Source: Venatoribacter cucullus (GTDB lineage Bacteria; Pseudomonadota; Gammaproteobacteria; Pseudomonadales; Oceanobacteraceae). Taken from it: a stretch of DNA of 64,000 bases. Positions 8,854-19,248 of this stretch are shown piece by piece; position 1 is the stretch's first letter, and the number at the start of each line of letters is the position of its first letter. The position numbers and the translations under genes are program-made. The stretch covers positions 744,001-808,000 of the forward strand of contig NZ_CP046056.1 of the NCBI RefSeq assembly GCF_016132445.1. Direction: 5' to 3'. Under the pieces are notes generated by a model that saw only the letters and a list, made by a program, of their open reading frames with translations, ran no database searches and was not told the DNA's origin.

Positions 8854-8882
8854 TACACCTTTAGTCAAAAGGTGCGTATAAT
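8854..8882 (+). promoter_or_regulatory. Probable ndk promoter
   Basis: A perfect TATAAT (8877-8882) lies 52 bases before the ndk start. The -35 position (TACACC) is poor, so only the -10 is convincing. Confidence 0.55.
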
Positions 8883-8933
8883 CCGCGGGTTTATTTTCCC
8901 CTAACCCCTTACATAGACTTTCTGGAGCATAAA

Positions 8934-9359
8934 ATGGCTGTTGAACGCACTCTGTCCATCGTAAAACCGGACGCCGTTGCCAAAAACGTAATTGGCGAAA
9001 TCGTTACCCGTTTTGAAAAAGCCGGCCTGCAGGTTGTGGCTGCCAAAATGATCAAACTGGACGACGAAAAAGCCGGCGGTTTCTACGCTGAACACAAAGA
9101 GCGTCCTTTCTTCAAAGATCTGGTGTCTTTCATGACCTCTGGTCCGGTGGTTGTTCAGGTGCTGGAAGGCGAAAACGCCATTGCCAAAAACCGTGAACTG
9201 ATGGGTGCTACCAACCCGAAAGAAGCCGCTGCCGGTACTATCCGTGCCGATTTCGCTGAAAGCATCGATGCCAACGCCGTACACGGTTCTGACTCTGCTG
9301 CTTCTGCTGAGCGTGAAATCGCTTACTTCTTCGCTGCAGACGAAATCTGCGCCCGCTGA
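8934..9359 (+). CDS. ndk: Nucleoside diphosphate kinase
   Basis: Transfers the terminal phosphate from ATP to nucleoside diphosphates through a phosphohistidine. The 141-residue product has the full family pattern: [12 protein letters not shown] at the start, K11 for nucleotide binding, and the active-site NAVHGSDS with H117. GGAG precedes the ATG. Codon use is strongly biased toward preferred codons, which fits high expression. In relatives it follows iscX; here it follows iscS directly, with its own -10 box. Confidence 0.97.
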   Translation: MAVERTLSIVKPDAVAKNVIGEIVTRFEKAGLQVVAAKMIKLDDEKAGGFYAEHKERPFFKDLVSFMTSGPVVVQVLEGENAIAKNRELMGATNPKEAAAGTIRADFAESIDANAVHGSDSAASAEREIAYFFAADEICAR

Positions 9360-9432
9360 TAGCAGCGGAACTCAGAGGGCAGTGATGCCCTCTGATCCAT
9401 CCTGCGGGAGGCAATACTCCGGGTAATTACTG

Positions 9433-10566
9433 ATGACCGAAACCACACAAAAGATCAATCTGCTGGGGCTGTCACCGGCCAAAATGGAAGCCTTTTTTGC
9501 CGATATGGGTGAAAAGAAATTCCGTGCCCAGCAAATGCTGAAATGGATTCATCAGTACGGGCAACCCGACTTCAACAGCATGACCAACATGAGCAAAGCG
9601 TTGCGTCAGCGTATCAGTGAAGTCGCAGAAATCCGCCTGCCGGAAGTGGTTTACGAAGATTTCTCCAAAGACGGTACCCGTAAGTGGGTGATGCGCGTGG
9701 ATGGCGGCAGCGCCATTGAAACCGTGTATATCCCCGAAAAAGACCGCGGTACTCTCTGTGTCAGTTCTCAGATTGGCTGCTCACTCGATTGCAGTTTCTG
9801 CTCCACCGGTAAGCAGGGTTTTAACCGCGATCTCAGCGTGGCTGAAATCATCGGTCAGGTCTATGTGGCGGCCATGAGCTTCCATGAGCAGGGCGAGCGC
9901 CGTGAGCGCCGTATCACCAACGTGGTGATGATGGGCATGGGCGAGCCGCTGCTGAATTTTGATAACGTCGTCGATGCCATGCAGCTGATGATGGACGACA
10001 ACGCCTACGGCCTGTCCAAGCGCCGCGTTACCCTCAGCACCTCCGGCGTGGTGCCGATGATGGATAAGCTCGGTGATGTCACCGACGTATCACTGGCAGT
10101 ATCGCTGCACGCACCCAATGATGAGCTGCGTAACCAGCTGGTACCCATTAACAAAAAATACCCGCTGAAAGAGCTGCTGGCGGCCACAAACCGCTATCTG
10201 GCCAAGCTGCCGGACCGCCGCAAAGCCACCATCGAATACACCATGATGGAAGGCGTCAACGACGAGCTGGAACACGCCGAACAGCTGGCCGAACTGCTGC
10301 GTGATACGCCCTGCAAAATTAACCTGATTCCGTTTAACCCGTTCCCGAATTCAGGGTATAAACGCCCCAGCAATAACCGCGTGTACCGCTTCCGCGATTA
10401 TCTGCAGAGCAAAAATTACATCGTCACCATCCGCTCCACCCGGGGTGACGATATCGACGCCGCCTGCGGTCAGCTGGTTGGCCGCGTGGAAGACCGTACC
10501 CGCCGCAGCGAGCGCTATATCAAGGCGGTACAGATTGATGATGTGACCCAGGGAAAAGCACTATGA
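9433..10566 (+). CDS. rlmN: Dual-specificity rRNA/tRNA adenine-C2 methyltransferase RlmN
   Basis: Radical-SAM enzyme that methylates A2503 of 23S rRNA and A37 of some tRNAs. The 377-residue protein has the CxxxCxxC cluster motif at C116, C120 and C123 and the C-terminal mechanistic cysteine C345 (AACGQL) that carries the methyl group. Glycine-rich [12 protein letters not shown] marks the SAM site. The stop codon overlaps the pilW start (ATGA), so the pair is translationally coupled, as in other gammaproteobacteria. Confidence 0.96.
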   Translation: MTETTQKINLLGLSPAKMEAFFADMGEKKFRAQQMLKWIHQYGQPDFNSMTNMSKALRQRISEVAEIRLPEVVYEDFSKDGTRKWVMRVDGGSAIETVYIPEKDRGTLCVSSQIGCSLDCSFCSTGKQGFNRDLSVAEIIGQVYVAAMSFHEQGERRERRITNVVMMGMGEPLLNFDNVVDAMQLMMDDNAYGLSKRRVTLSTSGVVPMMDKLGDVTDVSLAVSLHAPNDELRNQLVPINKKYPLKELLAATNRYLAKLPDRRKATIEYTMMEGVNDELEHAEQLAELLRDTPCKINLIPFNPFPNSGYKRPSNNRVYRFRDYLQSKNYIVTIRSTRGDDIDAACGQLVGRVEDRTRRSERYIKAVQIDDVTQGKAL

Positions 10567-11369
10567 TCAGACTGTCCGTTACGCCCCGTTTTTTCGCCCC
10601 GTTACTGTTGCTGGTGGCCAGCCTGCTGCTGACCTCCTGCGTTACCGTGACCGAAAGCCGGCTGACCAAAAAAGCCTCACCGGAAAAAGCGGTCGAAAAT
10701 TACACCCAGCTGGGCCTGGGGTATCTGCAGCGTGGCCGTCCGGATCTGGCCCGTCAGCGCCTGCAGAAAGCGCTGGATATTGAAGAAGACTATGCCCCGG
10801 CCAACGACGCCATGGGCTTGTTATGGCAAACCGAAGGCGAGTTTGATCTGGCCGAAGAGTATTTCCGCAAAGCCATCCGCAACGACGGTTCTTTTACCCG
10901 CGCCCGCCACAATCTGGGCCGGCTGTTTTCTCAGACCAAAGAGTACGCCAGCGCGGAAAGCGAGCTGAAGCGCGCCAGTGGTGACCGTTATTACGACAAC
11001 CGGGTCGGTGCCATGAATGACCTGGCGCTGAATTTTTACCGCCAGAACAAAATTGAACAGGCCATTGATACCTACGGCCAGACCCTGCGCATTGCGCCTT
11101 ACAATGCCGAAGCGCTGGTAAACGGCTCTACGCTGTTGTTTGAAGCACAGCGCTACGAAGAATCGCTGAAATATTTCGACCGTTTTGACCGTCTGGTGCA
11201 ACGCGAGCAGGCGGCTCACAACGCCCACAGCCTGTGGCTGGGTATCAAGCTGCTGACCATTCAGCAGGACACCCGCCGTACCATCGCCCTGGCCACCGAT
11301 CTGAAGCGTAATTTCCCGGACTCGGTCGAATACCGTCTGTATCAGGAATCCCTGACCGGAGCCAACTGA
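10563..11369 (+). CDS. pilW: Type IV pilus pilotin PilW/PilF (TPR lipoprotein)
   Basis: Outer-membrane lipoprotein that guides the secretin PilQ into the outer membrane. The 268-residue product has a signal peptide with the lipobox LLTSC (C26), followed by tandem TPR repeats from about residue 45 to 230 (for example [20 protein letters not shown] and the [10 protein letters not shown] repeat). This is the PilF/PilW architecture of pseudomonads. It overlaps rlmN by four bases and ends two bases before ispG. In most relatives rodZ lies between pilW and ispG; it is not present here. Confidence 0.9.
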   Translation: MIRLSVTPRFFAPLLLLVASLLLTSCVTVTESRLTKKASPEKAVENYTQLGLGYLQRGRPDLARQRLQKALDIEEDYAPANDAMGLLWQTEGEFDLAEEYFRKAIRNDGSFTRARHNLGRLFSQTKEYASAESELKRASGDRYYDNRVGAMNDLALNFYRQNKIEQAIDTYGQTLRIAPYNAEALVNGSTLLFEAQRYEESLKYFDRFDRLVQREQAAHNAHSLWLGIKLLTIQQDTRRTIALATDLKRNFPDSVEYRLYQESLTGAN

Positions 11370-11371
11370 CC

Positions 11372-12484
11372 ATGCATTTTGAAAACCCCATCAAGCGCCG
11401 GGTAAGCCGGAAAATCTGGGTTGGTAATGTCCCGGTGGGTGGCGATGCCCCCATTTCCATCCAGACCATGACCAACACCGAAACCTGCGATGTGGCGGCC
11501 ACGGTGGCACAGATTCAGCGTGCCCAGGATGCCGGTGCCGATATCGTGCGGGTGTCGGTGCCGACCATGGAGGCGGCGGAAGCCTTCGGCCAGATCCGTA
11601 AACAAGTGAACGTGCCGCTGGTGGCCGATATTCATTTTGATTACAAAATTGCGCTGCGGGTGGCCGAGCTGGGCGTCGATTGTCTGCGTATTAACCCGGG
11701 CAACATCGGTCGTGAAGACCGCGTGCGCGCCGTGGTTGATGCGGCCCGTCACCATGGCATTCCGATCCGCATCGGTGTGAATGCCGGCTCGCTGGAAAAA
11801 GATCTGCAGAAAAAATACGGCGAACCAACGCCGGACGCGCTGGTGGAATCGGCCATGCGTCATATCGATATTCTTGACCGGCTGAACTACCCCGATTTCA
11901 AACTCAGCCTCAAAGCCTCAGACATTTTTATGACCGTGGCGGCCTATAAAAAGATCGCCAGCCAGATCGAACAACCGCTGCACCTCGGTATTACCGAAGC
12001 CGGCGGTTTGCGAGGTGGCACGGTGAAGTCGTCCATTGGTCTGGGGCTGCTGCTGTGGGAAGGCATTGGCGATACCATCCGCGTCTCGCTGGCGGCTGAC
12101 CCGGTGGAAGAAGTGAAAGTGGGCTGGGACATGCTCAAGTCGCTGAAACTGCGTTCGCGCGGCATTAACTTTATCGCTTGTCCGAGCTGCTCACGGCAGA
12201 ACTTTGACGTGATCAAAACCATGAACGAGCTGGAAATGCGCGTCGATGATATCCGCACTGACATGAGCGTGTCGGTGATCGGCTGCGTGGTGAATGGCCC
12301 GGGTGAAGCCAAAGAAACTGACGTCGGTCTGGCCGGTGGACAGCCGAATCTGGTCTACATCGACGGCAAGCCGGTGGGCAAACTGCAGAACGAAACCCTG
12401 GTCGATGACCTTGAACGGCTGATTCGGGCGCGCGCCGCCGAGCTGGATGAAGCCCGGCAAAAATTGATTGCCAGCGATCTGTAA
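11372..12484 (+). CDS. ispG: (E)-4-hydroxy-3-methylbut-2-enyl-diphosphate synthase IspG
   Basis: [4Fe-4S] enzyme of the MEP isoprenoid pathway that converts methylerythritol cyclodiphosphate to HMBPP. The 370-residue product has the TIM-barrel start ([16 protein letters not shown]) and the C-terminal cluster domain with C270, C273 and C305 and E312 (CPSC and GCVVNGPGE). It is the two-domain bacterial form. It is the second gene after rlmN in a tight run, two bases after pilW. The enzyme needs Fe-S clusters, which makes the missing isc assembly genes upstream notable. Confidence 0.97.
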   Translation: MHFENPIKRRVSRKIWVGNVPVGGDAPISIQTMTNTETCDVAATVAQIQRAQDAGADIVRVSVPTMEAAEAFGQIRKQVNVPLVADIHFDYKIALRVAELGVDCLRINPGNIGREDRVRAVVDAARHHGIPIRIGVNAGSLEKDLQKKYGEPTPDALVESAMRHIDILDRLNYPDFKLSLKASDIFMTVAAYKKIASQIEQPLHLGITEAGGLRGGTVKSSIGLGLLLWEGIGDTIRVSLAADPVEEVKVGWDMLKSLKLRSRGINFIACPSCSRQNFDVIKTMNELEMRVDDIRTDMSVSVIGCVVNGPGEAKETDVGLAGGQPNLVYIDGKPVGKLQNETLVDDLERLIRARAAELDEARQKLIASDL

Positions 12485-12517
12485 GCAGGCGCGGCAGAAC
12501 GGAATACACAGAAGATT

Positions 12518-13798
12518 ATGGCGAACAAAATCCAGGCCATCCGTGGCATGAACGATATCCTACCGGCCCAGAGCCCGGTGTGGCAGTATCTTGAAGGCAC
12601 CGTTAAAGAACTGCTGGCGTCTTATGGCTACGACGAAATCCGTATGCCCATCGTTGAGCAAACGGCGTTGTTCAAGCGCTCCATCGGCGAAGTGACCGAC
12701 ATCGTCGAAAAAGAGATGTACACCTTCGACGACCGCAATGGCGACAGCCTGACCCTGCGTCCCGAAGGCACCGCCAGCTGTGTGCGTGCCTGTGAAGAAC
12801 ACGGCCTGCTGTACAACCAGACGCAGCGTCTGTGGTACACCGGCCCGATGTTCCGCCACGAGCGGCCGCAGAAAGGCCGTTACCGCCAGTTTTATCAGAT
12901 CGGCGTGGAAACCTTTGGCATTGCCAGTGCCGACATCGACGCCGAAGTGATTCTGATGACCGCCCGCCTGTGGCAGCAGCTGGGCTTAACCGATGCCGTT
13001 ACCCTACAGCTGAACACTCTGGGCTCCAACGAAGCCCGCGCCCGCTACCGCGACGCGCTGGTGGACTTCCTCGGCGCGCGTAAAGAACAACTGGACGAAG
13101 ACAGCCAGCGCCGCCTGGAAACCAACCCGCTGCGCGTTCTCGACAGTAAAGACCCGGCCACACAAGCCTTGTTGGCCGATGCGCCGCAACTGCACGATTA
13201 CCTCGACGACGACAGTCGCGCGCACTTTGCCGAACTGCGCAGCATTCTGGATGCTGCCGGCGTGCAGTACGAAATTAACCAGCGCTTAGTGCGCGGCCTC
13301 GATTACTACTGCAAAACCGTGTTTGAGTGGGTCACCGACAAGCTTGGCTCGCAAGGCACCGTCTGTGCCGGTGGCCGTTACGATGGTCTGGTGGAACAGC
13401 TGGGTGGCAAGCCAACCCCGGCGGTGGGCTTCGCCATGGGGGTGGAGCGCCTGATTCTGCTGCTGGAAACCCAGGAACTGATTCCCCCCGCTGTGATGCA
13501 GACCATTGATCTGTATATTTGCCCGGTGGGTGAGGGCAGTGCCCGCAGCGCCTTGTTGCTGGCCGACCGGCTGCGTGACGAGCACAGCTGGCTGCGCATT
13601 CAGACCCATTGCGGTGGTGGCAGCTTTAAAAGCCAGATGAAAAAAGCCGATAAAAGCGGTGCCCGCTTTGCCCTGTTGCTGGGCGAAGATGAACTGGCCA
13701 ATGACAGCGTAACCGTGAAAGATCTGCGTACCGACAGCGCCCAGCAAACCCTGGCGCAAGCGGAACTGGCCGGCTGGCTGACACAACAAACCTTTTAA
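12518..13798 (+). CDS. hisS: Histidine-tRNA ligase
   Basis: Class II aminoacyl-tRNA synthetase charging tRNA-His. The 426-residue protein starts with [12 protein letters not shown] and has motif 2 ([11 protein letters not shown]), the histidine-specific [15 protein letters not shown], motif 3 (GFAMGVERL) and the C-terminal anticodon-binding domain (about 330-426). Its place between ispG and yfgM is the standard order. Confidence 0.97.
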   Translation: MANKIQAIRGMNDILPAQSPVWQYLEGTVKELLASYGYDEIRMPIVEQTALFKRSIGEVTDIVEKEMYTFDDRNGDSLTLRPEGTASCVRACEEHGLLYNQTQRLWYTGPMFRHERPQKGRYRQFYQIGVETFGIASADIDAEVILMTARLWQQLGLTDAVTLQLNTLGSNEARARYRDALVDFLGARKEQLDEDSQRRLETNPLRVLDSKDPATQALLADAPQLHDYLDDDSRAHFAELRSILDAAGVQYEINQRLVRGLDYYCKTVFEWVTDKLGSQGTVCAGGRYDGLVEQLGGKPTPAVGFAMGVERLILLLETQELIPPAVMQTIDLYICPVGEGSARSALLLADRLRDEHSWLRIQTHCGGGSFKSQMKKADKSGARFALLLGEDELANDSVTVKDLRTDSAQQTLAQAELAGWLTQQTF

Positions 13799-13828
13799 TA
13801 ACAACACGAACCTGACGGGGAAGCGGAC

Positions 13829-14494
13829 ATGAGCGATTTGCGTACGGATGAAGAACAGGTAGAACTGATCAAGAGCTGGTGGAAAGAGAACGGCAAAACC
13901 CTGCTGTTGTCGGTCATCGTGGTATTGGGCGGTTGGTTTGGCTGGAACAGCTGGCAAACCAGCCAGCAGCAGAAAGCCGAAGCCGCGTCAGAGCTGTACA
14001 GTCAGCTGGTGGATGCGGTGGCCCAACCGGCGGCCCAGCAGACTGAAGAACAGAAAGCCAGTGCAGCGGCCCTGGCGACCGAGCTGAAAACCACCTATGC
14101 CGGTACTGCCTACGCCGATTTCGGTGCCTTGTTCCTGGCCCGTTTTGCCGCCGACGCTGGTGATTTTGCTGCCGCTGCCGCCGAGTTACAGGCGGTGGTC
14201 AATACCAGCAAAGCCGATGCGGTTAAATACACCGCTCAGGCCCGTCTGGCGCAGGTGCTGATTCAGCAGGAAAAATTCGACGAGGCACTGGCGCTGGTGA
14301 ACACCGTGCCGGACCCGGCTTATACCGTGCAGTTTGAAGATGCCAAAGGCGATGCGCTGTACCGTAAAGGCGACAACGCCGAAGCCCGCAATGCCTGGAT
14401 CCGTGCCCGCGATGCGGCACAGACGCTGGGTCTGAATACTCAACCGCTGCAGCGTAAAATTGATGCTCTGGCAGCGGTGGCCGGAGACGCCTGA
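13829..14494 (+). CDS. yfgM: YfgM family ancillary SecYEG/TPR protein
   Basis: Inner-membrane protein with a short cytoplasmic N-terminus carrying the conserved TDEEQVELIKSWWKENGK, one transmembrane helix (about 24-43) and a periplasmic TPR-like domain. In E. coli YfgM binds the Sec translocon with PpiD and links it to periplasmic chaperones. The product has 221 residues, close to the family length. It overlaps bamB by one base, so the two envelope genes are coupled. Confidence 0.9.
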   Translation: MSDLRTDEEQVELIKSWWKENGKTLLLSVIVVLGGWFGWNSWQTSQQQKAEAASELYSQLVDAVAQPAAQQTEEQKASAAALATELKTTYAGTAYADFGALFLARFAADAGDFAAAAAELQAVVNTSKADAVKYTAQARLAQVLIQQEKFDEALALVNTVPDPAYTVQFEDAKGDALYRKGDNAEARNAWIRARDAAQTLGLNTQPLQRKIDALAAVAGDA

Positions 14495-15717
14495 TGCCAA
14501 AAATTCTTGTTGCCCTGCTGACCCTGCTGGTATTGGCCGGTTGTTCTTCCAGCCCGGAAAAAGCCCCCGCAGAGGACGCGGCCGACAAGAGCGGCCTGCC
14601 CGAGTTTGACGCGCAGGCCGATATCCGCATCCGTTGGCGCACCCAGCTGGGGGATGGCTCCGGCAGCAATTACATCCGCCTGCAGCCGGCGGTGCAGAAC
14701 GACACCCTGTACGCCGCCGATACCAGCGGCCGGGTAACCGCCATGACGCTGGCGGATGGTGACGAACTCTGGTCGGTGGATCTGGATGTGCCGGTATTAT
14801 CCGGCGTCAGCCTGGCCGGCGAACAATTATTTGTCGCCACCCGCGACGGCTTTCTGCTCAGCCTTAACCGCGCCGACGGCACGGAGCTGTGGCGCAGCCG
14901 TTTAACCAGCGAGGCCTTGTCGCCGGCCTCAGCCGATGCTCGTCGGGTGTTTGTGCACACCGTCGATGGCCGGGTCACTGCGTTTGAGCGCGCCGATGGC
15001 AAGCAAGCCTGGTCTTATGAAACCGCCATGCCGGTATTAACCGTGCGGGGTACCGGTGCGCCGCTGGTGCTGGAACAATTGGTGGTTACCGGCTTTGCCA
15101 CCGGCAAAGTGGTGGCACTGGATAAAACCCTGGGCATTCCGCGCTGGGAAGTACGGCTGGCCAGCCCGGATGGCCGCTCCGAGCTGGAACGTCTGGTGGA
15201 TATCGACGGCCAGCCGGTCTGGGAAGAAGGCATTATTTATGCCGCCAGCTACCACGGTAATGTGGCAGCCATCAGTCTGAACGGTGAAACCCGCTGGCAG
15301 GAGCCCGGTTCATCCTACGGTCACCCCGAGCTGGCGCTGGGCAACCTGTACCTGACCCTCGACAGCGATGTGATTCAGGCTTACGACCAGAACATTGGTG
15401 CCCGCGTGTGGCAGCAGCCGGCGTTATCCGGGCGCAAGCTGGGCCAGGTAACGGCCCATGGCCGCTGGCTGGCGGTGGCTGATAACGACGGTTATCTGCA
15501 TCTGCTCAGCCAGGTGAATGGTGAATTGGCAGCACGCCGGTTGCTGCGGCCGAAGCCGCTGCACATCGTCTATCCTAATCAGACCGAAGCCACCAACTGG
15601 CGCGCGGTGCGCGGCAAGCACATGGGTATCCGCAGTGCATTGCTCAGCACGCCGGAAGGTTTGTTGGTGTACACCAACACGGGTGAATTATTGTTGCTGG
15701 AGATTCGCGACCGTTAA
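14494..15717 (+). CDS. bamB: Outer-membrane assembly lipoprotein BamB
   Basis: Beta-propeller lipoprotein of the BAM complex that inserts outer-membrane proteins. The 407-residue precursor has the lipobox LAGC (C17) and repeated propeller blades with the PQQ-like pattern (for example [19 protein letters not shown] and GTELWRSRL). The family ending [14 protein letters not shown] is present. The start overlaps the yfgM stop by one base. Confidence 0.95.
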   Translation: MPKILVALLTLLVLAGCSSSPEKAPAEDAADKSGLPEFDAQADIRIRWRTQLGDGSGSNYIRLQPAVQNDTLYAADTSGRVTAMTLADGDELWSVDLDVPVLSGVSLAGEQLFVATRDGFLLSLNRADGTELWRSRLTSEALSPASADARRVFVHTVDGRVTAFERADGKQAWSYETAMPVLTVRGTGAPLVLEQLVVTGFATGKVVALDKTLGIPRWEVRLASPDGRSELERLVDIDGQPVWEEGIIYAASYHGNVAAISLNGETRWQEPGSSYGHPELALGNLYLTLDSDVIQAYDQNIGARVWQQPALSGRKLGQVTAHGRWLAVADNDGYLHLLSQVNGELAARRLLRPKPLHIVYPNQTEATNWRAVRGKHMGIRSALLSTPEGLLVYTNTGELLLLEIRDR

Positions 15718-15740
15718 GCGCGGGCGGCACGGCAACTCTG

Positions 15741-15764
15741 AACGGGGCATTGGCCCCGTTTCTT
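15741..15764 (+). terminator. Possible weak terminator after bamB
   Basis: An 8-bp stem (AACGGGGC / GCCCCGTT) with a 4-base loop is followed by TTCTT. The T-run is short and der starts 22 bases later, so partial read-through is likely. Confidence 0.5.
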
Positions 15765-15785
15765 ATTGAATTTGAGGTTACACGA

Positions 15786-17285
15786 ATGGTTCCTGTTATA
15801 GCGCTGGTCGGACGTCCTAACGTTGGTAAATCCACGCTGTTCAACCGCCTGACCAAAACCCGCGACGCGCTGGTGGCGGAAATTGCCGGCCTGACCCGCG
15901 ACCGTAAATACGGCGAGGGCAAAGTGGGCGATCACCCCTTTATTGTGATTGATACCGGCGGTATTACCGGCGAAGAAGAGGGCATTGATGCGGCCATGGC
16001 GCAGCAAAGCTATCTGGCCATTCAGGAAGCCGACATTGTGTTCTTCATGGTCGATGTGCAGGCCGGTCTGGTGGCTGCCGACCGTATGATTGCCGAACAC
16101 CTGCGCCGCAGCGGCAAACACGCCTATCTGGTGGCGAATAAAATCGACGGCAAAAACCCCGATATCGTGCTGAGCGAATTTTTTGAGCTGGGGATGGGTG
16201 ATCCGCTGCCCATCGCCGCCGAGCATAACCGTGGCATCAGCGCCCTGATCGACTATGTCATGGACGAGCTGCCGCAGGACGAACAGGCCGAAAACAACGC
16301 CTACTTCGCTGAACTGGACGGTGAAGAATTACCGCCGCCGCACGAAGAGCTGAATGTTAAGGGCATTAAAATTGCCGTAGTCGGCCGCCCCAACGTGGGT
16401 AAGTCTACCCTGGTGAACCGCTTTCTGGGTGAAGACCGGGTGGTGGTATACGACGAAGCCGGTACCACCCGTGACAGTATTTATATTCCCTACGAGCGCC
16501 ACGGTCAGGACTACACATTGATCGACACCGCCGGGGTGCGCCGGCGTAAGAACATTGTTGAAGCGGCCGAAAAGTTTTCCATTATCAAAACCCTGCAGGC
16601 CATTCAGGATTGCCACGTCTGTATTCTGGTGCTGGATGCCCGTACCGGCATTGTGGAGCAAGACCTGCACATGCTCAGCTTTGTACTGAACTCTGGCCGT
16701 GCGCTGGTGCTGGCCATTAACAAATGGGACGGTATGGATGCCGATGCCAAGCAGCGCGTTAAAGATGAAATTGACCGTCGCTTTGAGTTTTTAACCTTCG
16801 CCGAAATGCATTTTATTTCAGCCCTGCACGGTACCGGCGTTGGCCATTTGTACGAGTCGGTCGATAAAGCCTACCAGTCGGCGATGGCCAAATGGCAAAC
16901 CAGCATGCTCACTCGCATTCTGGAAGATGCCGTGTCCAGCCATCAGCCACCGGTGGTACGTAACCGCCGGCCGAAGCTGCGTTATGCGCACCAGGGTGGC
17001 TCGAACCCGCCGATTATTGTGGTGCATGGTAACCTGGCCAAAGAATTACCGGATGACTATAAGCGTTACCTGGCCAACACCTTCCGCCGCGTGCTGGAAA
17101 TTCAGGGTACCCCCATCCGCATGGAGTTCCGCCAGGGCGACAACCCCTTCGCAGACAAAGAAAAAGAGATTCGTCACTCCAGCAAGAAACGCGCAGAGGC
17201 GGTCGAGCGGACCACCAATAAACGTAAAATTAAGATTGAAAAAGCCCGTAAACAGCTGCGTAAAAGTTATAAAAAACCGACCTGA
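15786..17285 (+). CDS. der: Ribosome biogenesis GTPase Der (EngA)
   Basis: Essential GTPase for 50S subunit maturation with two tandem G domains followed by a KH-like domain. The 499-residue product has P-loops GRPNVGKST at about 9-17 and 199-207, NKID and NKWD specificity motifs, and the basic C-terminal tail ([16 protein letters not shown]). The ATG at 15786 was chosen over upstream in-frame starts because GAGG lies eight bases before it and the family starts [12 protein letters not shown]. Confidence 0.97.
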   Translation: MVPVIALVGRPNVGKSTLFNRLTKTRDALVAEIAGLTRDRKYGEGKVGDHPFIVIDTGGITGEEEGIDAAMAQQSYLAIQEADIVFFMVDVQAGLVAADRMIAEHLRRSGKHAYLVANKIDGKNPDIVLSEFFELGMGDPLPIAAEHNRGISALIDYVMDELPQDEQAENNAYFAELDGEELPPPHEELNVKGIKIAVVGRPNVGKSTLVNRFLGEDRVVVYDEAGTTRDSIYIPYERHGQDYTLIDTAGVRRRKNIVEAAEKFSIIKTLQAIQDCHVCILVLDARTGIVEQDLHMLSFVLNSGRALVLAINKWDGMDADAKQRVKDEIDRRFEFLTFAEMHFISALHGTGVGHLYESVDKAYQSAMAKWQTSMLTRILEDAVSSHQPPVVRNRRPKLRYAHQGGSNPPIIVVHGNLAKELPDDYKRYLANTFRRVLEIQGTPIRMEFRQGDNPFADKEKEIRHSSKKRAEAVERTTNKRKIKIEKARKQLRKSYKKPT

Positions 17286-17318
17286 TCCGGATCGGAATAT
17301 TGCTGCATTATTTTCATT

Positions 17319-17344
17319 AAAAGGGGCGTTTGCCCCTTTTTTTA
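17319..17344 (+). terminator. Rho-independent terminator after der
   Basis: Stem AAAAGGGGC / GCCCCTTTT is followed by further T residues, 30 bases past the der stop. Confidence 0.88.
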
Positions 17345-17406
17345 TGGGGTTTCCAACCGTTAATTCACAAGCCTTGTGATGGCAGGAAATAACAGGCCGA
17401 TACAGA

Positions 17407-17433
17407 TCAAGTTATGGTGCGATTGTCCGATAA
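17407..17433 (+). promoter_or_regulatory. FliA (sigma-28) promoter of the chemoreceptor gene
   Basis: TCAAGTTA and TCCGATAA are separated by exactly 11 bases. The enteric consensus is TAAAGTTT-N11-GCCGATAA, so 13 of 16 positions match. It lies about 110 bases before the receptor start codon and no other gene intervenes. Confidence 0.8.
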
Positions 17434-17543
17434 CCTCTTGGTAAGGTGGCGCATCTGGACTAAAAATATAGTGGTAGCTGGATACGCTTTTATGAGTAAA
17501 AAGGTATCGGAGCTGCTGCTGATTCCATAACGGTGAGGTTTGC

Positions 17544-19157
17544 ATGACCAGATTTCTGGGTTCGTTGTCGGTTCGTCAAAAATTAATGTTCAGTTTTGGC
17601 CTGTTGGCGGCTTTGATGCTGGTGGTGGCGCTGACCATTTCCCTGTCATTGCGCAATATGGCCCTGGCAGAAAGCAAAGCGCGGGAAGAGATGGCCGTGA
17701 CGTTGCTGCAGTTTGACCGTGAAATCGGTCACCTGGTGTGGGCCAATAATCTGGCCAACAGCATTATGTTCAGCCGACCTTTCGCCGGCAAACTGGACCC
17801 TACCCAGTGTGAGTTTGGGCAGTGGTACGACCAGTTCCGCCGCAGTGATGCCTACCGCAATGCCATGCCGGCACTGAAGCGGGCGCTGGACAGCCTGGAT
17901 CAGCCCCATAAAGACCTGCACGCCAGTGCCCGTGAAGTGCTGGCCAATCCTCAAACCGCCCTGTCGGTATACGACAACAAGACCATGCGCCACTTAAGCG
18001 ATATGCGCGCAGCGTTTAATACCGTGCGTACCTTGCTGCAGGAACAGCAGGAAATTTACATCGCCGAATCCGAGGCGGCTTCAGAGCGTGCCAGTGTGGT
18101 GGTATGGGTTGCGACCGGTATTACCGCCGTGCTGGCGCTGGGGCTGGCGATTCTGCTCAGTATGCTGATTTCCCGCCCATTGAACGCACTGAAGAAAAAA
18201 GCCGAACAGATTGCCAGCGGTGATCTGACCATGGCGCCGATGCGGATCGAATCCCGTGATGAAGTCGGACAAGCCAGTGAAGCCTGTAACCAGATGCAGA
18301 TTCAGCTCAGTGAGCTGATCCGCGGCCTGGTGGACTCAGCCCAGACGCTGGCCCATGAAGCCGATGTGGTGGCCGAAACCACGGCCCAGACCAATATGGA
18401 CTTGCAGAAGCAGGCCATGGAAATTGATCAGCTGGCGACCGCTATGAACGAAATGGCCGCCACCATTACCGAAGTGGCCCAGCATGCGCAAAATACCTCG
18501 GAAGCCACCGGTGAATCCCAGCGCTTCGCTGAAACCGGCCAGAGCACTGTGCGCACCGTTATTGAATCCATCCGCAAACTGGCCAGCGGTGTGGATGAAG
18601 CGGCGGGTGTGATTGGTAACGTGCGGCAGGAAAGTGTGAATATTGGTGCCATTCTCGACACCATTCAGGCCATTGCCGAACAAACCAACCTGCTGGCCCT
18701 GAACGCTGCCATTGAGGCCGCACGTGCCGGTGAACAGGGCCGTGGTTTCGCCGTGGTGGCCGATGAAGTACGGACTCTGGCGGCGCGTACACAGCAATCG
18801 ACCTCGGAAATTAAAACCCTGATCGACCGCTTGCAGCAAAGCTCGTCCAGTGCGGTAACCAGCATGGAAAGTGGCGTGAAACAGGCTAACTATAGCGTGC
18901 AGGAAGCGGATAAAGCCGGTGAGGCACTGCAGCAGATTACCGGTTCGGTGACCACCATTACCGATATGACTCATCAGATTGCCAGCGCCACGGAAGAGCA
19001 GAGCCTGGTGGTGAAAGAGATGGACCGTAACCTGATTCAGGTAAACCACCTAACCGAACAAACCAAAGAGCGTTCACGTTCGGCGGATGAAGCGGCGGAA
19101 AAACTGGGCAAAACCGCCAAGGTGCTGCTGGGGTATACCCAACGGTTCAAATTCTGA
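17544..19157 (+). CDS. Methyl-accepting chemotaxis protein with periplasmic CZB-like zinc-binding domain
   Basis: Membrane chemoreceptor of 537 residues with transmembrane helices at about 14-34 and 185-209. Between them lies a domain with the pattern of the CZB (chemoreceptor zinc-binding) fold: H63xxW66, C89 in CEFGQWY, and H122/H126 in HKDLH, the 3His-1Cys set. A HAMP domain (about 208-262) and a long methyl-accepting coiled coil follow. The hairpin tip reads [20 protein letters not shown] and is near-invariant. CZB domains are mostly cytoplasmic, so the placement between the two membrane helices is notable. The C-terminus lacks a CheB/CheR tether. A FliA promoter upstream ties it to the flagellar regulon. 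The ligand may be zinc or a zinc-oxidising signal; this is inferred. Confidence 0.9.
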   Translation: MTRFLGSLSVRQKLMFSFGLLAALMLVVALTISLSLRNMALAESKAREEMAVTLLQFDREIGHLVWANNLANSIMFSRPFAGKLDPTQCEFGQWYDQFRRSDAYRNAMPALKRALDSLDQPHKDLHASAREVLANPQTALSVYDNKTMRHLSDMRAAFNTVRTLLQEQQEIYIAESEAASERASVVVWVATGITAVLALGLAILLSMLISRPLNALKKKAEQIASGDLTMAPMRIESRDEVGQASEACNQMQIQLSELIRGLVDSAQTLAHEADVVAETTAQTNMDLQKQAMEIDQLATAMNEMAATITEVAQHAQNTSEATGESQRFAETGQSTVRTVIESIRKLASGVDEAAGVIGNVRQESVNIGAILDTIQAIAEQTNLLALNAAIEAARAGEQGRGFAVVADEVRTLAARTQQSTSEIKTLIDRLQQSSSSAVTSMESGVKQANYSVQEADKAGEALQQITGSVTTITDMTHQIASATEEQSLVVKEMDRNLIQVNHLTEQTKERSRSADEAAEKLGKTAKVLLGYTQRFKF

Positions 19158-19202
19158 GCATTTCTGATCGTCACGCGCAGAAAATTTCGCTGTAGACCGC
19201 AA

Positions 19203-19232
19203 GGCCGCTCATTAATATGAGCGGTCTTTTTT
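19203..19232 (+). terminator. Rho-independent terminator after the chemoreceptor
   Basis: An 8-bp stem (CCGCTCAT / ATGAGCGG) with a TAAT loop is followed by TCTTTTTT. Confidence 0.85.
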
Positions 19233-19248
19233 ATGCCAGCTATCTTCC

